NCBI GenBank assembly: GCA_902768785.1
Contig: CACXMM010000016.1
Location: forward strand, 15,483-72,403
Direction: 5' to 3'
Source of the DNA: an uncultured Prevotellaceae bacterium
GTDB lineage: Bacteria; Bacteroidota; Bacteroidia; Bacteroidales; Bacteroidaceae
Length of the DNA: 56,921 nucleotides
Shown here: one piece after another, positions 25,479 to 35,372 of the stretch
How positions within the stretch are numbered: the stretch's first letter is position 1
How the letters are laid out: each line of letters opens with the position of its first letter
Made by a program: the position numbers and the translations under genes
The notes under the pieces: model-generated
The model's input: only the letters and a program-made list of their open reading frames with translations
What the model was told of the DNA's origin: nothing
Database searches by the model: none

Positions 25479-27062
25479 CTATTGGATATTTGATTGATTT
25501 GATTGTTCTGACTCAAAGATATTCAGCATCTTAAAGGTAGCCTTGATGGCAGCCTCGGTCTGGTCGGCATCCAGTCCACGGGTACGGATCAGCTTTCCGC
25601 CATTGTTCCAGGTGATAACCGTCTGCACCAAGGCATCGGTACGTCCTCCCGGTGGGATGGTCACCGCATAGTTCGCCAGGATCGGGAAGGTGCGGTTCAG
25701 GTATTTCTTGTAGATATACCGCAGGGATTTGACGAAGGCATCATACTGACCGTCGCCCGTGGCGGAGGCCTCATATTGCTTACCGTTGATCTCCACCTTG
25801 ACGTTTGCTCCCGGCTTCAGACCATAAGCCGTGGAGACCACATAGCTCACCAGTTTCACCTTGTCCTCGGGGGCATCATGTTTCAACACATCCGACACGA
25901 TATAGGGCAGGTCTTCCTGTGTCACCAGTTCTTTCTTGTCCCCCAGTTCAGTGATTCGTCGCGTCACCTTCTTGGTCTGCTCAGGTGTCAGTTCCAGTCC
26001 TAACTCCTCCAGGTTCTTGGCAATATTGGCTTTCCCGCTGTTCTTTCCCAGTGCGTACTCACGTTTCCTTCCGAAACGTTCCGGTTTCAGGAGGTTGTAA
26101 TAGAGTTCGGCCTTATTGTCACCATCGGCATGGACGCCAGCCACCTGTGTGAACACATTCTCTCCGATGACCGGCTGGTTGGGAGCAATGGCGATGCCAC
26201 TGTAGCCCTCCACCAGTCGGCTGATGTCATTCAGCCGGTCCTCCTGGATATTGGTCTTGGCATGGAACTGGTCCTTGAGGATCACCTGCACACTCGACAA
26301 CGGGGCATTGCCACACCGTTCACCCAATCCGTTCACCGTGACATGGAGTCCTTTGCAGCCGCTCAGCACCGCCGCCAGAGAGTTACTCACCGCCAGGTCG
26401 TAATCGTTATGGGCATGGAAGTCGAAGTGCGTGTTCGGGTATCGTTTCTGCATCTTCCGCATATACTCGATCACCTGCAGGGGATTCAGCACACCGAGCG
26501 TATCCGGCAGCATGATGCGCCTGATCTTCGTCTGCGTGAGGGCATCCAGCATGTCATACACATAGTCAGGTGAGTCCTTCATGCCATTGCTCCAGTCCTC
26601 GAGATAAAGGTTCACCGTCATCCCCTTTTCCTCTGCATAGGCGATACATTTCTTGATATCAGCCACATGCTCGGCTACGGTTTTCTGGAGCTGTCCCCGA
26701 CAGTGTTTCTCACTACCCTTAGCCAGCATATTGATTACCCTACAGCCCGTTTCCGCTATCCAGTCGATGGAAGCCCCATCGTCCACAAAACCCAGTACCT
26801 CAACACAGTCGAGCTTATCGATCTGCTTGGCATAGCGGCAGATCATCATCACCGCTTCCTTGTCGCTGTCGCTGACCTTCGCTGAAGCCACCTCGATACG
26901 ATCGACATTGATATCCTTCAGCAACATACGGGCGATCATCAGTTTCTCATGGGGTAAGAAGCTCACACCGGAGGTCTGCTCCCCATCACGCAACGTACAG
27001 TCCATGATCTCCACGAACGGCTGTATGCGGTTGTACGAGTTGATTTTCTCGCTGGTTCCCAT
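25479..27062 (-). CDS. Citramalate/2-isopropylmalate synthase-like protein
   Basis: Encodes 527 residues from MGTSEK at 27062. A DRE-TIM barrel carries the metal-binding start [16 protein letters not shown] and [16 protein letters not shown]. The C-terminal LeuA allosteric domain (about 390-510) includes [17 protein letters not shown]. It is clearly different from the true LeuA encoded at the start of this operon. In Bacteroidales this second paralogue is thought to be an (R)-citramalate synthase, joining pyruvate and acetyl-CoA to feed isoleucine synthesis. Its place between leuD and leuB fits, since LeuCD and LeuB act on both intermediates. Substrate choice is inferred, not visible in a single residue. 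Confidence 0.75.
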   Translation of the reverse strand: MGTSEKINSYNRIQPFVEIMDCTLRDGEQTSGVSFLPHEKLMIARMLLKDINVDRIEVASAKVSDSDKEAVMMICRYAKQIDKLDCVEVLGFVDDGASIDWIAETGCRVINMLAKGSEKHCRGQLQKTVAEHVADIKKCIAYAEEKGMTVNLYLEDWSNGMKDSPDYVYDMLDALTQTKIRRIMLPDTLGVLNPLQVIEYMRKMQKRYPNTHFDFHAHNDYDLAVSNSLAAVLSGCKGLHVTVNGLGERCGNAPLSSVQVILKDQFHAKTNIQEDRLNDISRLVEGYSGIAIAPNQPVIGENVFTQVAGVHADGDNKAELYYNLLKPERFGRKREYALGKNSGKANIAKNLEELGLELTPEQTKKVTRRITELGDKKELVTQEDLPYIVSDVLKHDAPEDKVKLVSYVVSTAYGLKPGANVKVEINGKQYEASATGDGQYDAFVKSLRYIYKKYLNRTFPILANYAVTIPPGGRTDALVQTVITWNNGGKLIRTRGLDADQTEAAIKATFKMLNIFESEQSNQSNIQ

Positions 27063-27064
27063 GA

Positions 27065-27655
27065 CTACTGATTCTTTTCTTCCCAACGCTCGATCTTCTC
27101 CTTGTTCTGGATCAGGTAGTCGATATCGTCAAGACCGTTCATCAGACAATGTTTCTTATATCCGTTGATCTCGAAATGTTCCTGTCGGCCCGTCGCCTTG
27201 TTGGTCACCGTCTGCTGCGGTAGGTCAACCTCGACGAGGGTCTTCGGATCATTCTTGACCGACTGGAACAGTTCCTGCAGGAACGCCTCGCTCACCACGA
27301 CGGGCAGCACGAAGTTGTTCAGTTCGTTGTTCTTGTGGATATCCGCGAAGAAGCTGCTGATCACCACACGGAAGCCATAGCCCGCGATGGCCCAGGCAGC
27401 ATGTTCACGTGAGGAGCCGCAGCCGAAGTTCTTCCCTGCCACGAGGATACATCCTGAATAGGTGGGATCGTTCAGCACGAAGTCGGCCACGGGACGGTTC
27501 TCCTTGTCGTACCTCCAGTCACGGAAGAGGTTATCCCCAAATCCTTCCTTGTCGGTAGCCTTCAGGAAGCGTGCCGGGATGATCTGGTCGGTATCTACAT
27601 TCTCCAGCGGCAGGGGTACACACGTACTTGTTATGATATTGAATTTCTGTTTCAT
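27065..27655 (-). CDS. leuD: 3-isopropylmalate dehydratase, small subunit
   Basis: Encodes 196 residues, the swivelling domain of isopropylmalate isomerase, which with LeuC converts 2- to 3-isopropylmalate. Motifs are LPLENVDTDQIIPARFL near the start and GKNFGCGSSREHAAWAIAGYG in the middle. It begins 33 bases after leuC and ends two bases before the cimA-like start. Confidence 0.95.
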   Translation of the reverse strand: MKQKFNIITSTCVPLPLENVDTDQIIPARFLKATDKEGFGDNLFRDWRYDKENRPVADFVLNDPTYSGCILVAGKNFGCGSSREHAAWAIAGYGFRVVISSFFADIHKNNELNNFVLPVVVSEAFLQELFQSVKNDPKTLVEVDLPQQTVTNKATGRQEHFEINGYKKHCLMNGLDDIDYLIQNKEKIERWEEKNQ

Positions 27656-27688
27656 TGTTCTTGAGATTAAATAACGGACTATCCCTCA

Positions 27689-29083
27689 TCAGAGGAACTC
27701 TCTCGGGTCGGTAATCTTTCCTGTGATGGCAGCGGCAGCAGCCGTCAGCGGTGAAGCAAGGATGGTTCGTGCACCCGGTCCCTGTCGTCCTTCGAAATTC
27801 CTGTTGCTTGTAGATACACTGTATTTCCCTGCAGGAACCTTGTCATCATTCATGGCGAGACATGCCGAGCACCCAGGCTGACGAATCTCAAAGCCGGCTG
27901 TCTCCAGTATCTTATCAATACCTTCCTGACGGATCTGACTGTCCACGGCCCACGATCCCGGCACCAGCCAGGCAACGACATTCTCCGCCTTGCGCCGTCC
28001 CTTCACGATGGAGGCAAAGGCGCGGAAATCCTCGATGCGCCCGTTGGTACATGCCCCCAGGAACACATAGTCGATGGGATGTCCAGCCAATTTCTCCCCA
28101 GGGGTGAAGTTCATGTATTTCAGTGCCTTCTGGAAACTGGCCTTACCAGCGTCATCGATTGACTCTATATCGGGAATGCACTCCGAAATGCCGATACCCA
28201 TACCGGGATTCGTCCCATAGGTGATCCTCGGCTCGATATCCTCAGCGTTGAACACCAGTTCCTTGTCGAACACGGCATCTTCACCGCTCTTCAGTGTCTT
28301 CCAGTAGGCAACCGCCTTCTCCCAGTCCTCTCCCTTCGGAGCATACTCCCTGCCTTTCAGATAAGCGAAGGTAGTCTCATCGGGAGCAATAAAGCCGCCG
28401 CGGGCCCCCATCTCAATGGAGAGGTTACACAAGGTGAGTCGTCCCTCCATCGACATGATCTTCACTACATCACCAGCATACTCCACGAAGTAACCTGTAG
28501 CTCCGCTGGTGGTGAGCTGTGCCATCAGGTAGAGCGCCACATCCTTGGCGGTTACCCCCTTACCCAGTTTTCCGTTGATGCTGATACGCATCGACTTCGG
28601 TTTCTGCTGAAGGATGCACTGTGAGGCCATCACCATCTCCACCTCGGAGGTTCCAATGCCGAATGCCACGGCTCCCATGGCCCCATGCGTACTGGTATGG
28701 GAGTCGCCGCATACGATGGTCATTCCCGGCAGCGACAATCCCTTCTCCGGTCCTACCACATGGATGATCCCGTTATTCTTGTCCATCATCCCATAGTGGG
28801 TCAGACCGAACTCCGCGGCGTTCCTGCTCAAGGTATCCACCTGCTTCTTCGACACGGGATCGGCGATGGGCTTGTCCTGGTCGTGTGTCGGAGTGTTATG
28901 ATCGGGCATACAGAAGATCTGCTTCGGACGGAAACATTTCAGTCCACGAGCCCTCATGCCGTCGAATGCCTGCGGACTGGTCACCTCATGACAGTACAGA
29001 CGGTCGATATACAGTTGTGTGGGACCATCCTCCACGATCTGCACCACGTGCTTGTCCCAGATCTTGTCAAATAATGTGTTCAT
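27689..29083 (-). CDS. leuC: 3-isopropylmalate dehydratase, large subunit
   Basis: Encodes 464 residues of the aconitase superfamily. The iron-sulfur ligands are visible as one cysteine in [15 protein letters not shown] and two in [32 protein letters not shown] is the family hallmark. It forms the heterodimeric isomerase with LeuD. It lies 74 bases downstream of leuA within the operon. Confidence 0.96.
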   Translation of the reverse strand: MNTLFDKIWDKHVVQIVEDGPTQLYIDRLYCHEVTSPQAFDGMRARGLKCFRPKQIFCMPDHNTPTHDQDKPIADPVSKKQVDTLSRNAAEFGLTHYGMMDKNNGIIHVVGPEKGLSLPGMTIVCGDSHTSTHGAMGAVAFGIGTSEVEMVMASQCILQQKPKSMRISINGKLGKGVTAKDVALYLMAQLTTSGATGYFVEYAGDVVKIMSMEGRLTLCNLSIEMGARGGFIAPDETTFAYLKGREYAPKGEDWEKAVAYWKTLKSGEDAVFDKELVFNAEDIEPRITYGTNPGMGIGISECIPDIESIDDAGKASFQKALKYMNFTPGEKLAGHPIDYVFLGACTNGRIEDFRAFASIVKGRRKAENVVAWLVPGSWAVDSQIRQEGIDKILETAGFEIRQPGCSACLAMNDDKVPAGKYSVSTSNRNFEGRQGPGARTILASPLTAAAAAITGKITDPREFL

Positions 29084-29157
29084 TGGCTATGTTTTATGTC
29101 TATTAATGATAACGGAACAACAGGATGATTATTACATCCCCAGCCTGTCATTTTGGA

Positions 29158-30657
29158 TTAGTTCCGGAACTTGTTGATACAGTCGATGTAAGCCTCCACC
29201 GATGCCGTGACGATATCGGTGTTCGCACCGAAGCCGTAGTACATGCCGCCATCGTATTCCACCTGCATGTGGACCTTACCCATATCGTCGGAGCCCTTCG
29301 AAATGGCCTGGATCGTGAACTCCTTCAGGGTCATCTGCTTCTGGATGATCTTCTTCAGTCCTTTGATAGCGGCATCCACCGGACCATTCCCCGTGGCAGC
29401 GGCCTCGAATTTCTGTCCGCTGATGTCCAGTCCGATACTGGCCACGCTCCGTACCCCCATACCGGTGGTTACCTGGAGGAAGTCGAGGCGCACGGCCCTG
29501 TTCTCCGACTGATCGGCTCCTGCCAGTGTCAGGATATCCTCATCATTCACCTCCTTCTTCCTGTCAGCCAAGGCCAGGAACTTCTGGTACAGCTTGTCGA
29601 GCTTCTTCTCGTCATCGATCTTCACACCCAGCACCTCCAGACGGTATTTCAAGGCGGCACGACCGCTGCGTGCGGTGAGCACGATGGAGTTGTCGTCGAG
29701 ACCCACATCCTTCGGATCGATGATCTCGTAGGTCTGCACATTCTTCAGCACCCCGTCCTGATGGATTCCACTGGAATGGGCAAAGGCGTTCCGTCCCACG
29801 ATGGCCTTGTTGGGCTGGACGGGCATGTTCATCAGTCCGGAGACCATACGTGAGGTGGGATAGATCTTGGTAGTGTTGATGTTCGTGTCGATATTCAGGT
29901 TCTTATGACATTTCAGGATCATCGCAATCTCTTCCAGTGAGGTGTTTCCCGCACGCTCACCGATACCGTTGATCGTCACCTCCACCTGTCGGGCCCCGTT
30001 CATCACACCACTGAAGGTGTTGGCCGTGGCCATACCCAGGTCGTTATGACAATGGGTGGAGATCACCGCTTTGTCGATGCCATCGACATGCTCCATCAGG
30101 TACTTGATCTTCTCGCCATACTCCGAAGGCAGACAATAGCCCGTAGTATCCGGGATGTTCACCACGGTGGCACCCGCCTTGATCACCGCCTCAATGACCC
30201 GTGCCAGGTACTCGTTATCCGTGCGCCCCGCATCTTCAGCATAGAACTCCACATCCTCCACGTACTTCTTCGCATAGCTCACGGCAGCCACCGCACGCTC
30301 AATGATCTCCTCACGGTTGGAATTGAACTTGTAACGGATATGTGGGTCACTCGTGCCTATGCCCGTATGGATACGCTTGTGCTTGGCATACTGTAAGCTC
30401 TCTGCCGCGATGTCGATATCTTTCTGCACCGCACGTGTCAGCGCGCATATCGTGGGCCATGTCACTGCCTTGGAGATCTCGATCACCGAGTTGAAATCCC
30501 CAGGACTTGAAATGGGGAAGCCGGCCTCGATCACATCCACGCCGAGCTGCTCCAGCTGTTTTGCTACCTGAATCTTCTCCACTGTGTTCAACTGGCACCC
30601 GGGAACCTGTTCGCCGTCTCTCAGTGTCGTGTCGAAAATAAACAATCTGTCACTCAT
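29158..30657 (-). CDS. leuA: 2-isopropylmalate synthase
   Basis: Encodes 499 residues. It condenses acetyl-CoA and 2-oxoisovalerate, the first committed step of leucine synthesis. The barrel begins [19 protein letters not shown] and has the metal ligands in [18 protein letters not shown]. The C-terminal regulatory domain (about 380-495), the leucine-feedback part, is complete. It is the first structural gene of leuA-leuC-leuD-cimA-like-leuB and follows a leader peptide and attenuator, so it is controlled both allosterically and by transcription attenuation. Confidence 0.95.
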   Translation of the reverse strand: MSDRLFIFDTTLRDGEQVPGCQLNTVEKIQVAKQLEQLGVDVIEAGFPISSPGDFNSVIEISKAVTWPTICALTRAVQKDIDIAAESLQYAKHKRIHTGIGTSDPHIRYKFNSNREEIIERAVAAVSYAKKYVEDVEFYAEDAGRTDNEYLARVIEAVIKAGATVVNIPDTTGYCLPSEYGEKIKYLMEHVDGIDKAVISTHCHNDLGMATANTFSGVMNGARQVEVTINGIGERAGNTSLEEIAMILKCHKNLNIDTNINTTKIYPTSRMVSGLMNMPVQPNKAIVGRNAFAHSSGIHQDGVLKNVQTYEIIDPKDVGLDDNSIVLTARSGRAALKYRLEVLGVKIDDEKKLDKLYQKFLALADRKKEVNDEDILTLAGADQSENRAVRLDFLQVTTGMGVRSVASIGLDISGQKFEAAATGNGPVDAAIKGLKKIIQKQMTLKEFTIQAISKGSDDMGKVHMQVEYDGGMYYGFGANTDIVTASVEAYIDCINKFRN

Positions 30658-30695
30658 CTTTTTACTCTTTTATGCTAATCTATATGGTTATCAAA

Positions 30696-30733
30696 TAAAA
30701 AAACCTTTCGCACTGCGGAAGTGGAAAGGTTTT
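30696..30733 (-). terminator. Attenuator terminator of the leu operon
   Basis: On the minus strand an AAACCTTTC...GAAAGGTTT hairpin with an inner ACT/AGT extension is followed by at least seven T residues. It lies between the leader-peptide stop (30757) and leuA. Its left arm and loop (minus-strand CACTTCCGC, 30715-30723) are fully complementary to leader sequence GCGGAAGTG within 30774-30783, giving an alternative antiterminator pairing. Confidence 0.8.
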
Positions 30734-30756
30734 CTATATCAATGATTCGGCATAAG

Positions 30757-30843
30757 TTATATGCACACCCTCTCACTTCCGCCTGCTCCCTGCAGTCGAA
30801 TAATAATAAGGTGTAGGTTCAAACTCTGCTTCATTGTTGTCAT
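30757..30843 (-). CDS. Leu/Ile-rich leader peptide of the leu operon
   Basis: A 28-codon frame starting ATG at 30843 and stopping TAA at 30757. Residues 8-17 read LNLHLIIIRL, that is four Leu and three consecutive Ile codons (all ATT). A -7 box lies just upstream and an attenuator just downstream. Stalling at Leu or Ile codons when the charged tRNAs are scarce would favour the antiterminator. The mix of Leu and Ile codons fits an operon containing both leucine genes and a citramalate-synthase-like gene for isoleucine. Confidence 0.8.
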   Translation of the reverse strand: MTTMKQSLNLHLIIIRLQGAGGSERVCI

Positions 30844-30869
30844 GATCACTCTATGTTTGTAAATCGCGT

Positions 30870-30878
30870 GCAAAGGTA
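30870..30878 (-). promoter_or_regulatory. -7 promoter box of the leu operon
   Basis: Reverse complement TACCTTTGC, 27 bases upstream of the leader-peptide ATG. Bases 30879-30978, up to the xylA terminator, are AT-rich and hold nothing else I can identify. Confidence 0.65.
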
Positions 30879-30978
30879 TGGAGTTTTTTTGAAACAAACA
30901 AATAATTCGTAACTTTTTTACTTAAAAAGATAACAATTTCTTGGATTTTGGCTTATTTTGGTTATTATCAAACACAAA

Positions 30979-31011
30979 CAGCAGCATCTCCCCACATGAG
31001 AGATGCTGCTG
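30979..31011 (-). terminator. Hairpin terminator downstream of xylA
   Basis: A 12-base perfect stem CAGCAGCATCTC / GAGATGCTGCTG with a nine-base loop, 62 bases past the xylA stop. On the minus strand it is followed by TTTGTGTTTG, a weak T tract. Confidence 0.6.
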
Positions 31012-31072
31012 TAGGATTCAGATAGCACTGTCTGTCGTGGAAACAATTCCTGTCAGGCAGCACTATTTCGGT

Positions 31073-32392
31073 TTATTTTGCATAGAGAGCCACGATGGTC
31101 TCGTACTTCTCCTGCTTACCGGAAGTCTGCTTCGGCTCTTCCACCTTCTTACCGTACTCGTAAACCTGCTCGAGGGTGAGCTTACCATCCTCGAAGTCCT
31201 TGCCGATGCCCTGGTCGAAGCTGGCATAGCGTGCCTTCTTCATCGCGGGCAGTTCGCTCTCCTCAAGGATTGCGGCGGCATTCTCCAAGGCGCGAGCCAT
31301 CGCATCCATACCACTGATATGAGCGATGAAGAGGTCCTCGAGATCAGTACTGTTACGACGGATCTTGGCATCGAAGTTCGTACCACCGTTGCCCAGACCA
31401 CCGTTGCGGATGATCTCCATCATAGCCTGTGTCAGCTCAAAGTTGTCGATGGGGAACTGGTCGGTATCCCAACCGTTCTGAGCATCACCGCGGTTGGCAT
31501 CGATAGAGCCCAGCATACCAGCGTCAACAGCGCAAGCCAGCTCGTGCTCGAAGGTATGACCAGCCAGTGTGGCGTGGTTCACCTCGATGTTCACCTTGAA
31601 GTCCTTGTCGAGATTGTGGGCTTTCAGGAAGCCGATCACGGTCTCTGTATCCACGTCATACTGGTGCTTCGAAGGCTCCATGGGTTTCGGCTCAATGAGG
31701 AACGTGCCCTTGAATCCCTTGGCACGTGCATAGTCGCGAGCCATGGTCAGCATGGTTGCCATATGCTCCTTCTCGCGCTTCTGATCGGTGTTGAGCAGAC
31801 TCATATAGCCCTCACGACCGCCCCAGAACACGTAGTTGGTACCACCCAGCTTGATGGTAGCATCGATCGCGTTCTTGATCTGTACGATGGCGCGTGCCAC
31901 CACGTCGAAGTCGGGGTTGGTAGAAGCACCGTTGGCATAGCGTTTGTTGCCGAACACGTTGGCTGTACCCCACAGCAGTTTGATGTTGGGGAACTGCTTC
32001 ATCTTCTCCTGGGCATAGTCGGTGATGGCCTTCATGCGAGCCTCATACTCAGCGATGGTAGCACCCTCTTCCACGAGGTCGATGTCATGGAAGCAGAAAT
32101 ACTCGATGCCGAGCTTGTCCATGATCTCGAAACCAGCATCCATCTTATCCTTGGCACGCTGTACGGCATCCTCGGCCTTGTCCCACTCGTAGGAACGGGT
32201 CTGTCCACCGAACTGGTCAGCGCTGGCTCCACCCAGCGTGTGCCACCATGCCATGGCGAACTTCAGCCAGTCCTTCATCTTCTTTCCCATCACGACCTTC
32301 TCAGGCTCATAATAGTGGAAAGCCATTACATTCTTACTGTCTTTTCCTTCGAAAGGAATCTTACCGGTAAACGGAAAATACTCTTTTGCCAT
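31073..32392 (-). CDS. xylA: Xylose isomerase
   Basis: Encodes 439 residues from MAKEYFPFTG at 32392; the frame is open 56 codons further upstream, but that part is not family-like. It converts D-xylose to D-xylulose with divalent metal. Catalytic His102 and Asp105 lie in FCFHDIDLVEEG, and metal-site stretches are WGGREGYMSLLNTD and VNIEVNHATLAGHTFEHEL. It is the larger class II type. It follows xylB by 100 bases and both belong to the pentose catabolic route; no xylose transporter or XylR is present here. Confidence 0.96.
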   Translation of the reverse strand: MAKEYFPFTGKIPFEGKDSKNVMAFHYYEPEKVVMGKKMKDWLKFAMAWWHTLGGASADQFGGQTRSYEWDKAEDAVQRAKDKMDAGFEIMDKLGIEYFCFHDIDLVEEGATIAEYEARMKAITDYAQEKMKQFPNIKLLWGTANVFGNKRYANGASTNPDFDVVARAIVQIKNAIDATIKLGGTNYVFWGGREGYMSLLNTDQKREKEHMATMLTMARDYARAKGFKGTFLIEPKPMEPSKHQYDVDTETVIGFLKAHNLDKDFKVNIEVNHATLAGHTFEHELACAVDAGMLGSIDANRGDAQNGWDTDQFPIDNFELTQAMMEIIRNGGLGNGGTNFDAKIRRNSTDLEDLFIAHISGMDAMARALENAAAILEESELPAMKKARYASFDQGIGKDFEDGKLTLEQVYEYGKKVEEPKQTSGKQEKYETIVALYAK

Positions 32393-32492
32393 AATTTTGA
32401 TTGATTTGAATAATGAATAATTTGATTTCAGTTTCATGAGCCCCCATTCCCTTCTTTCGAGGAAATGGAGGTACGAGGAAATGTGGGAGCGA

Positions 32493-33983
32493 TCAGATCT
32501 TTGCCAGCTGCTCCTTCCAGGCTGCGTAGGCAGCGAGGTATTGTGGACGTTTCTGATCATCAGGCTCGATCACTGCCAGCTTCTTCAGTGTGGCGAAGGC
32601 CTCGTCGTGGTCTTTGTAGATGCCGCAGCCCATACCGGCGCCCTTGGCAGCACCCACACTACCATCCGTCTCATAGAGCTCGATGGTGGCACCGCTCACG
32701 CCAGCCAGGGTGTTACGGAAGATCTCACTGAGGAACATATTGGCTTTTCCGGCATGGATCTTCTTGATGTCCATACCCATCTGCTGCATGATCTCCATAC
32801 CATAGCAGAAGCTGAAGACGATACCCTCCTGGGCGGCACGCATGATATGTGCCTTGGAGTGTTTGTTGAAGTTGATGCCGTTGATCGAGCATCCCACCTC
32901 ACGGTTCTCCAGCACACGCTCCGCTCCATTGCCGAAGGGGATGATCGTGATGCCCTCGCTACCAATAGGAATGTTCTCCATCATCTCATTCATTCCACTG
33001 TAGGAGATGCCATCGGGAGCTACGTTGCGACGCACCCATGCATTCAGGATACCCGTTCCGTTGATACAGAGGAGAACACCCAGACGGTCCAGATCGGTTG
33101 TATAGTTCACATGGGCGAAGGTGTTCACCCTACTCTTCTTATCGTAGTTGGCCTCACCGAGCACACCATAGACCACACCCGACGTTCCGGCGGTAGAGGC
33201 GATCTCACCTGGGTTGAACACATTCAACGACAGGGCATTGTTGGGCTGGTCACCACCACGGTAGGAGATCGGTGTCCCCTCCTGCAGTCCCAGCTCCTCG
33301 GCAGCAGCCTTGCTCACTGTGCTCTGCACGCTGAAGGTGGGCACGATGTCAGCAACCAGACGCTCATCGAAGCCGTAGTAGTCGAACAGGAACTTGGCGG
33401 GAGCCTTCTCCTTGAAGTCCCACATCATACCTTCGGAGAGACCGCTGATGGTGGTGTTCACCGTACCGCTCAGCTTCATGGCCAGGTAGTCACCGGGAAG
33501 CATGATCTTGTCGATCTTCGCAAACAGCTCCGGCTCATTCTCCTTCACCCATGCCAGTTTCGCAGCGGTGAAGTTACCGGGAGAGTTCAGCAGATGACCC
33601 AGGCACTGGTCGGCACCCAGGGCATTGAAAGCCTTCTCACCATAGGGCACGGCACGGGAGTCGCACCAGATAATGCTCGGACGGAGCACCTGCTGGTTCT
33701 TGTCCACGCATACCAGACCATGCATCTGATAGGAGATACCGATGGCCTTGATCTCCTCGGCCTTGGCACCCGCCTCAGCCTTGATCTTCTGGAAAGCGAG
33801 CTTTGCATTGTTCCACCACATCTCCGGATCCTGCTCAGCCCAACCGGCCTTTACTGCCATGATGGGAGCCTCTGTCTCGGGGAAAAAAGCTGTTGCAGCG
33901 CATACACCTGTATCCGCGTCAACCAACGATGCCTTGACAGACGAACTGCCGACATCAAATCCTAATAAATATCTATTTGCCAT
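32493..33983 (-). CDS. xylB: Xylulokinase
   Basis: Encodes 496 residues of the FGGY carbohydrate kinase family. It phosphorylates D-xylulose to xylulose-5-phosphate. The N-terminal ATPase motif is LGFDVGSSSVKASLVD; the second domain carries STAGTSGVVYGVLGE and the end GSVGAAKGAGMGCGIYKD. It lies directly upstream of xylA and 95 bases downstream of a DUF4861 gene. No clear -7 box is seen before it, so it may be transcribed from further upstream. Confidence 0.94.
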   Translation of the reverse strand: MANRYLLGFDVGSSSVKASLVDADTGVCAATAFFPETEAPIMAVKAGWAEQDPEMWWNNAKLAFQKIKAEAGAKAEEIKAIGISYQMHGLVCVDKNQQVLRPSIIWCDSRAVPYGEKAFNALGADQCLGHLLNSPGNFTAAKLAWVKENEPELFAKIDKIMLPGDYLAMKLSGTVNTTISGLSEGMMWDFKEKAPAKFLFDYYGFDERLVADIVPTFSVQSTVSKAAAEELGLQEGTPISYRGGDQPNNALSLNVFNPGEIASTAGTSGVVYGVLGEANYDKKSRVNTFAHVNYTTDLDRLGVLLCINGTGILNAWVRRNVAPDGISYSGMNEMMENIPIGSEGITIIPFGNGAERVLENREVGCSINGINFNKHSKAHIMRAAQEGIVFSFCYGMEIMQQMGMDIKKIHAGKANMFLSEIFRNTLAGVSGATIELYETDGSVGAAKGAGMGCGIYKDHDEAFATLKKLAVIEPDDQKRPQYLAAYAAWKEQLAKI

Positions 33984-34078
33984 AAATACAGTATATATAT
34001 AACCTTTTTAAATATAATACGTATCAAGATTCAAATCCCCCGCCGGCGAGGAAAAAACTTTTCCTTGTCAAAAGTTTG

Positions 34079-35299
34079 TTATTTCACTGTGGTATGCAGC
34101 GGGGCGTGGATGGCATTGATCGACTCCTCGGCACGGAGTTTCCATTCGTTGAATGTGCGCACGTCGTTCTTGCTCCAGGCAGAGCCGAAATAGTAGGTGT
34201 AGCGTTCACCCGACTTCACCGTCGTCACACCCACGGCATGTCCGGCATTGCCGTTCACCACCTCCTTGTTCATGATCGTCCTGGTGCTGCTGACACCGTT
34301 CGGGAACAGACAGCCCACATAGATCTGGAAGTTCTGTTTCGCGGGGTTGTCCGTGGGATCGGCATACAGCACCATGTCCTTCCCCAGCAGGACCGTCTCC
34401 AGGTCTTCCTGATGCATCACCACACCCATGGCCAGGTTGGTCGGCTTCGACAGTCCGTCGTACCATACCACACACTTGTTGAAGTTCGACCCCTTGTCCA
34501 GTGAGATGATCCTGTTCTCCACCACCTGATCACCTTGTATCGCCGTGGGGTTGTACGACACCTGCACCGTGAAGCGCAGCGGTCCGTTATCGAGGATCCG
34601 GTAGTCCTTGTAGCAATACGGCAGGATCAGCTCCTCACCGTTCATCAGTGCGGGAGCTCCTCCACCGAGCGTGGGTCCCACCTTATAGCAGTCGAGTCCA
34701 TAGCCATGATCGAAATGGTAGGTCGTGGCCTCTTCCATGGCCAGTGCCTCCTCCTTCTTCCCCTCTGCCTTCAGAGCTTCGATTGTCGGATGGTTCGACA
34801 GTTCCGTCACGTATCTCTTCTCCACCTCCAGGTCGGGTGTGTTCTTCACCCACACATCCACGCCGAAGGCCCGTTCGCCACTCTTCTGGAGGGCAGGACC
34901 GTAGATACGGTATGCCGTACGGTCGTTCTCCCAGGCGATATCATCCACACGCTCCGGGTATTGCTTACCTGTCACGAATGACTTCATGGCACGCGGCACC
35001 CCTTTCATGACGGTGAAGTCGGCGGTGCCACAAGGACGAACCGATGCATCCAGCAGCAGCTTCCCGTCGTACGACACCTGATAGATCACCTCCTGTCCCA
35101 GCGCATTCTTCACGAGGAAAGGTTCACCGGCTTGGATGCCCAGGGCCCGATAGACCGCTTGGATATCCACCTCCACCACTTCCTGCCGCTGCACTTTCTC
35201 ATCATTGGTGACGGTGATCGTCACCTCCTGGGCTCTCATCCCCTGTGGTATCAGCCACATGGCCAGGACGGCCCACATCATTCTTTTTGATTTGTTCAT
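34079..35299 (-). CDS. DUF4861 family secreted protein
   Basis: Encodes 406 residues. A signal peptide ends near GMRAQ (residue 23). The mature part has the DUF4861 pattern: EVTITVTNDEKVQRQEVVEV at the start, YRIYGPALQKSGERAFGVDVWVKNTP in the middle, and GPLRFTVQVSY later, with a beta-sandwich look. The family is linked to glycan utilisation loci in Bacteroidetes, but I know no firm biochemical activity. It lies between the peptidase gene and xylB. A second, quite different paralogue is encoded at 49029-50270. Confidence 0.8.
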   Translation of the reverse strand: MNKSKRMMWAVLAMWLIPQGMRAQEVTITVTNDEKVQRQEVVEVDIQAVYRALGIQAGEPFLVKNALGQEVIYQVSYDGKLLLDASVRPCGTADFTVMKGVPRAMKSFVTGKQYPERVDDIAWENDRTAYRIYGPALQKSGERAFGVDVWVKNTPDLEVEKRYVTELSNHPTIEALKAEGKKEEALAMEEATTYHFDHGYGLDCYKVGPTLGGGAPALMNGEELILPYCYKDYRILDNGPLRFTVQVSYNPTAIQGDQVVENRIISLDKGSNFNKCVVWYDGLSKPTNLAMGVVMHQEDLETVLLGKDMVLYADPTDNPAKQNFQIYVGCLFPNGVSSTRTIMNKEVVNGNAGHAVGVTTVKSGERYTYYFGSAWSKNDVRTFNEWKLRAEESINAIHAPLHTTVK

Positions 35300-35372
35300 C
35301 TTCGTAATTGTATTTAAGTTTCAGTTGTTCATTCGTTCGTTGCTTTATTGCCCTTGCGGGCAAGGTGCCTAC

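Noticed and set aside
30941-32404. 487-codon plus-strand frame opposite xylA
   Set aside because: The minus-strand product is a clear xylose isomerase with catalytic residues; the plus-strand frame is antisense and featureless.
32436-33965. 509-codon plus-strand frame opposite xylB
   Set aside because: Antisense shadow of a complete FGGY kinase gene.
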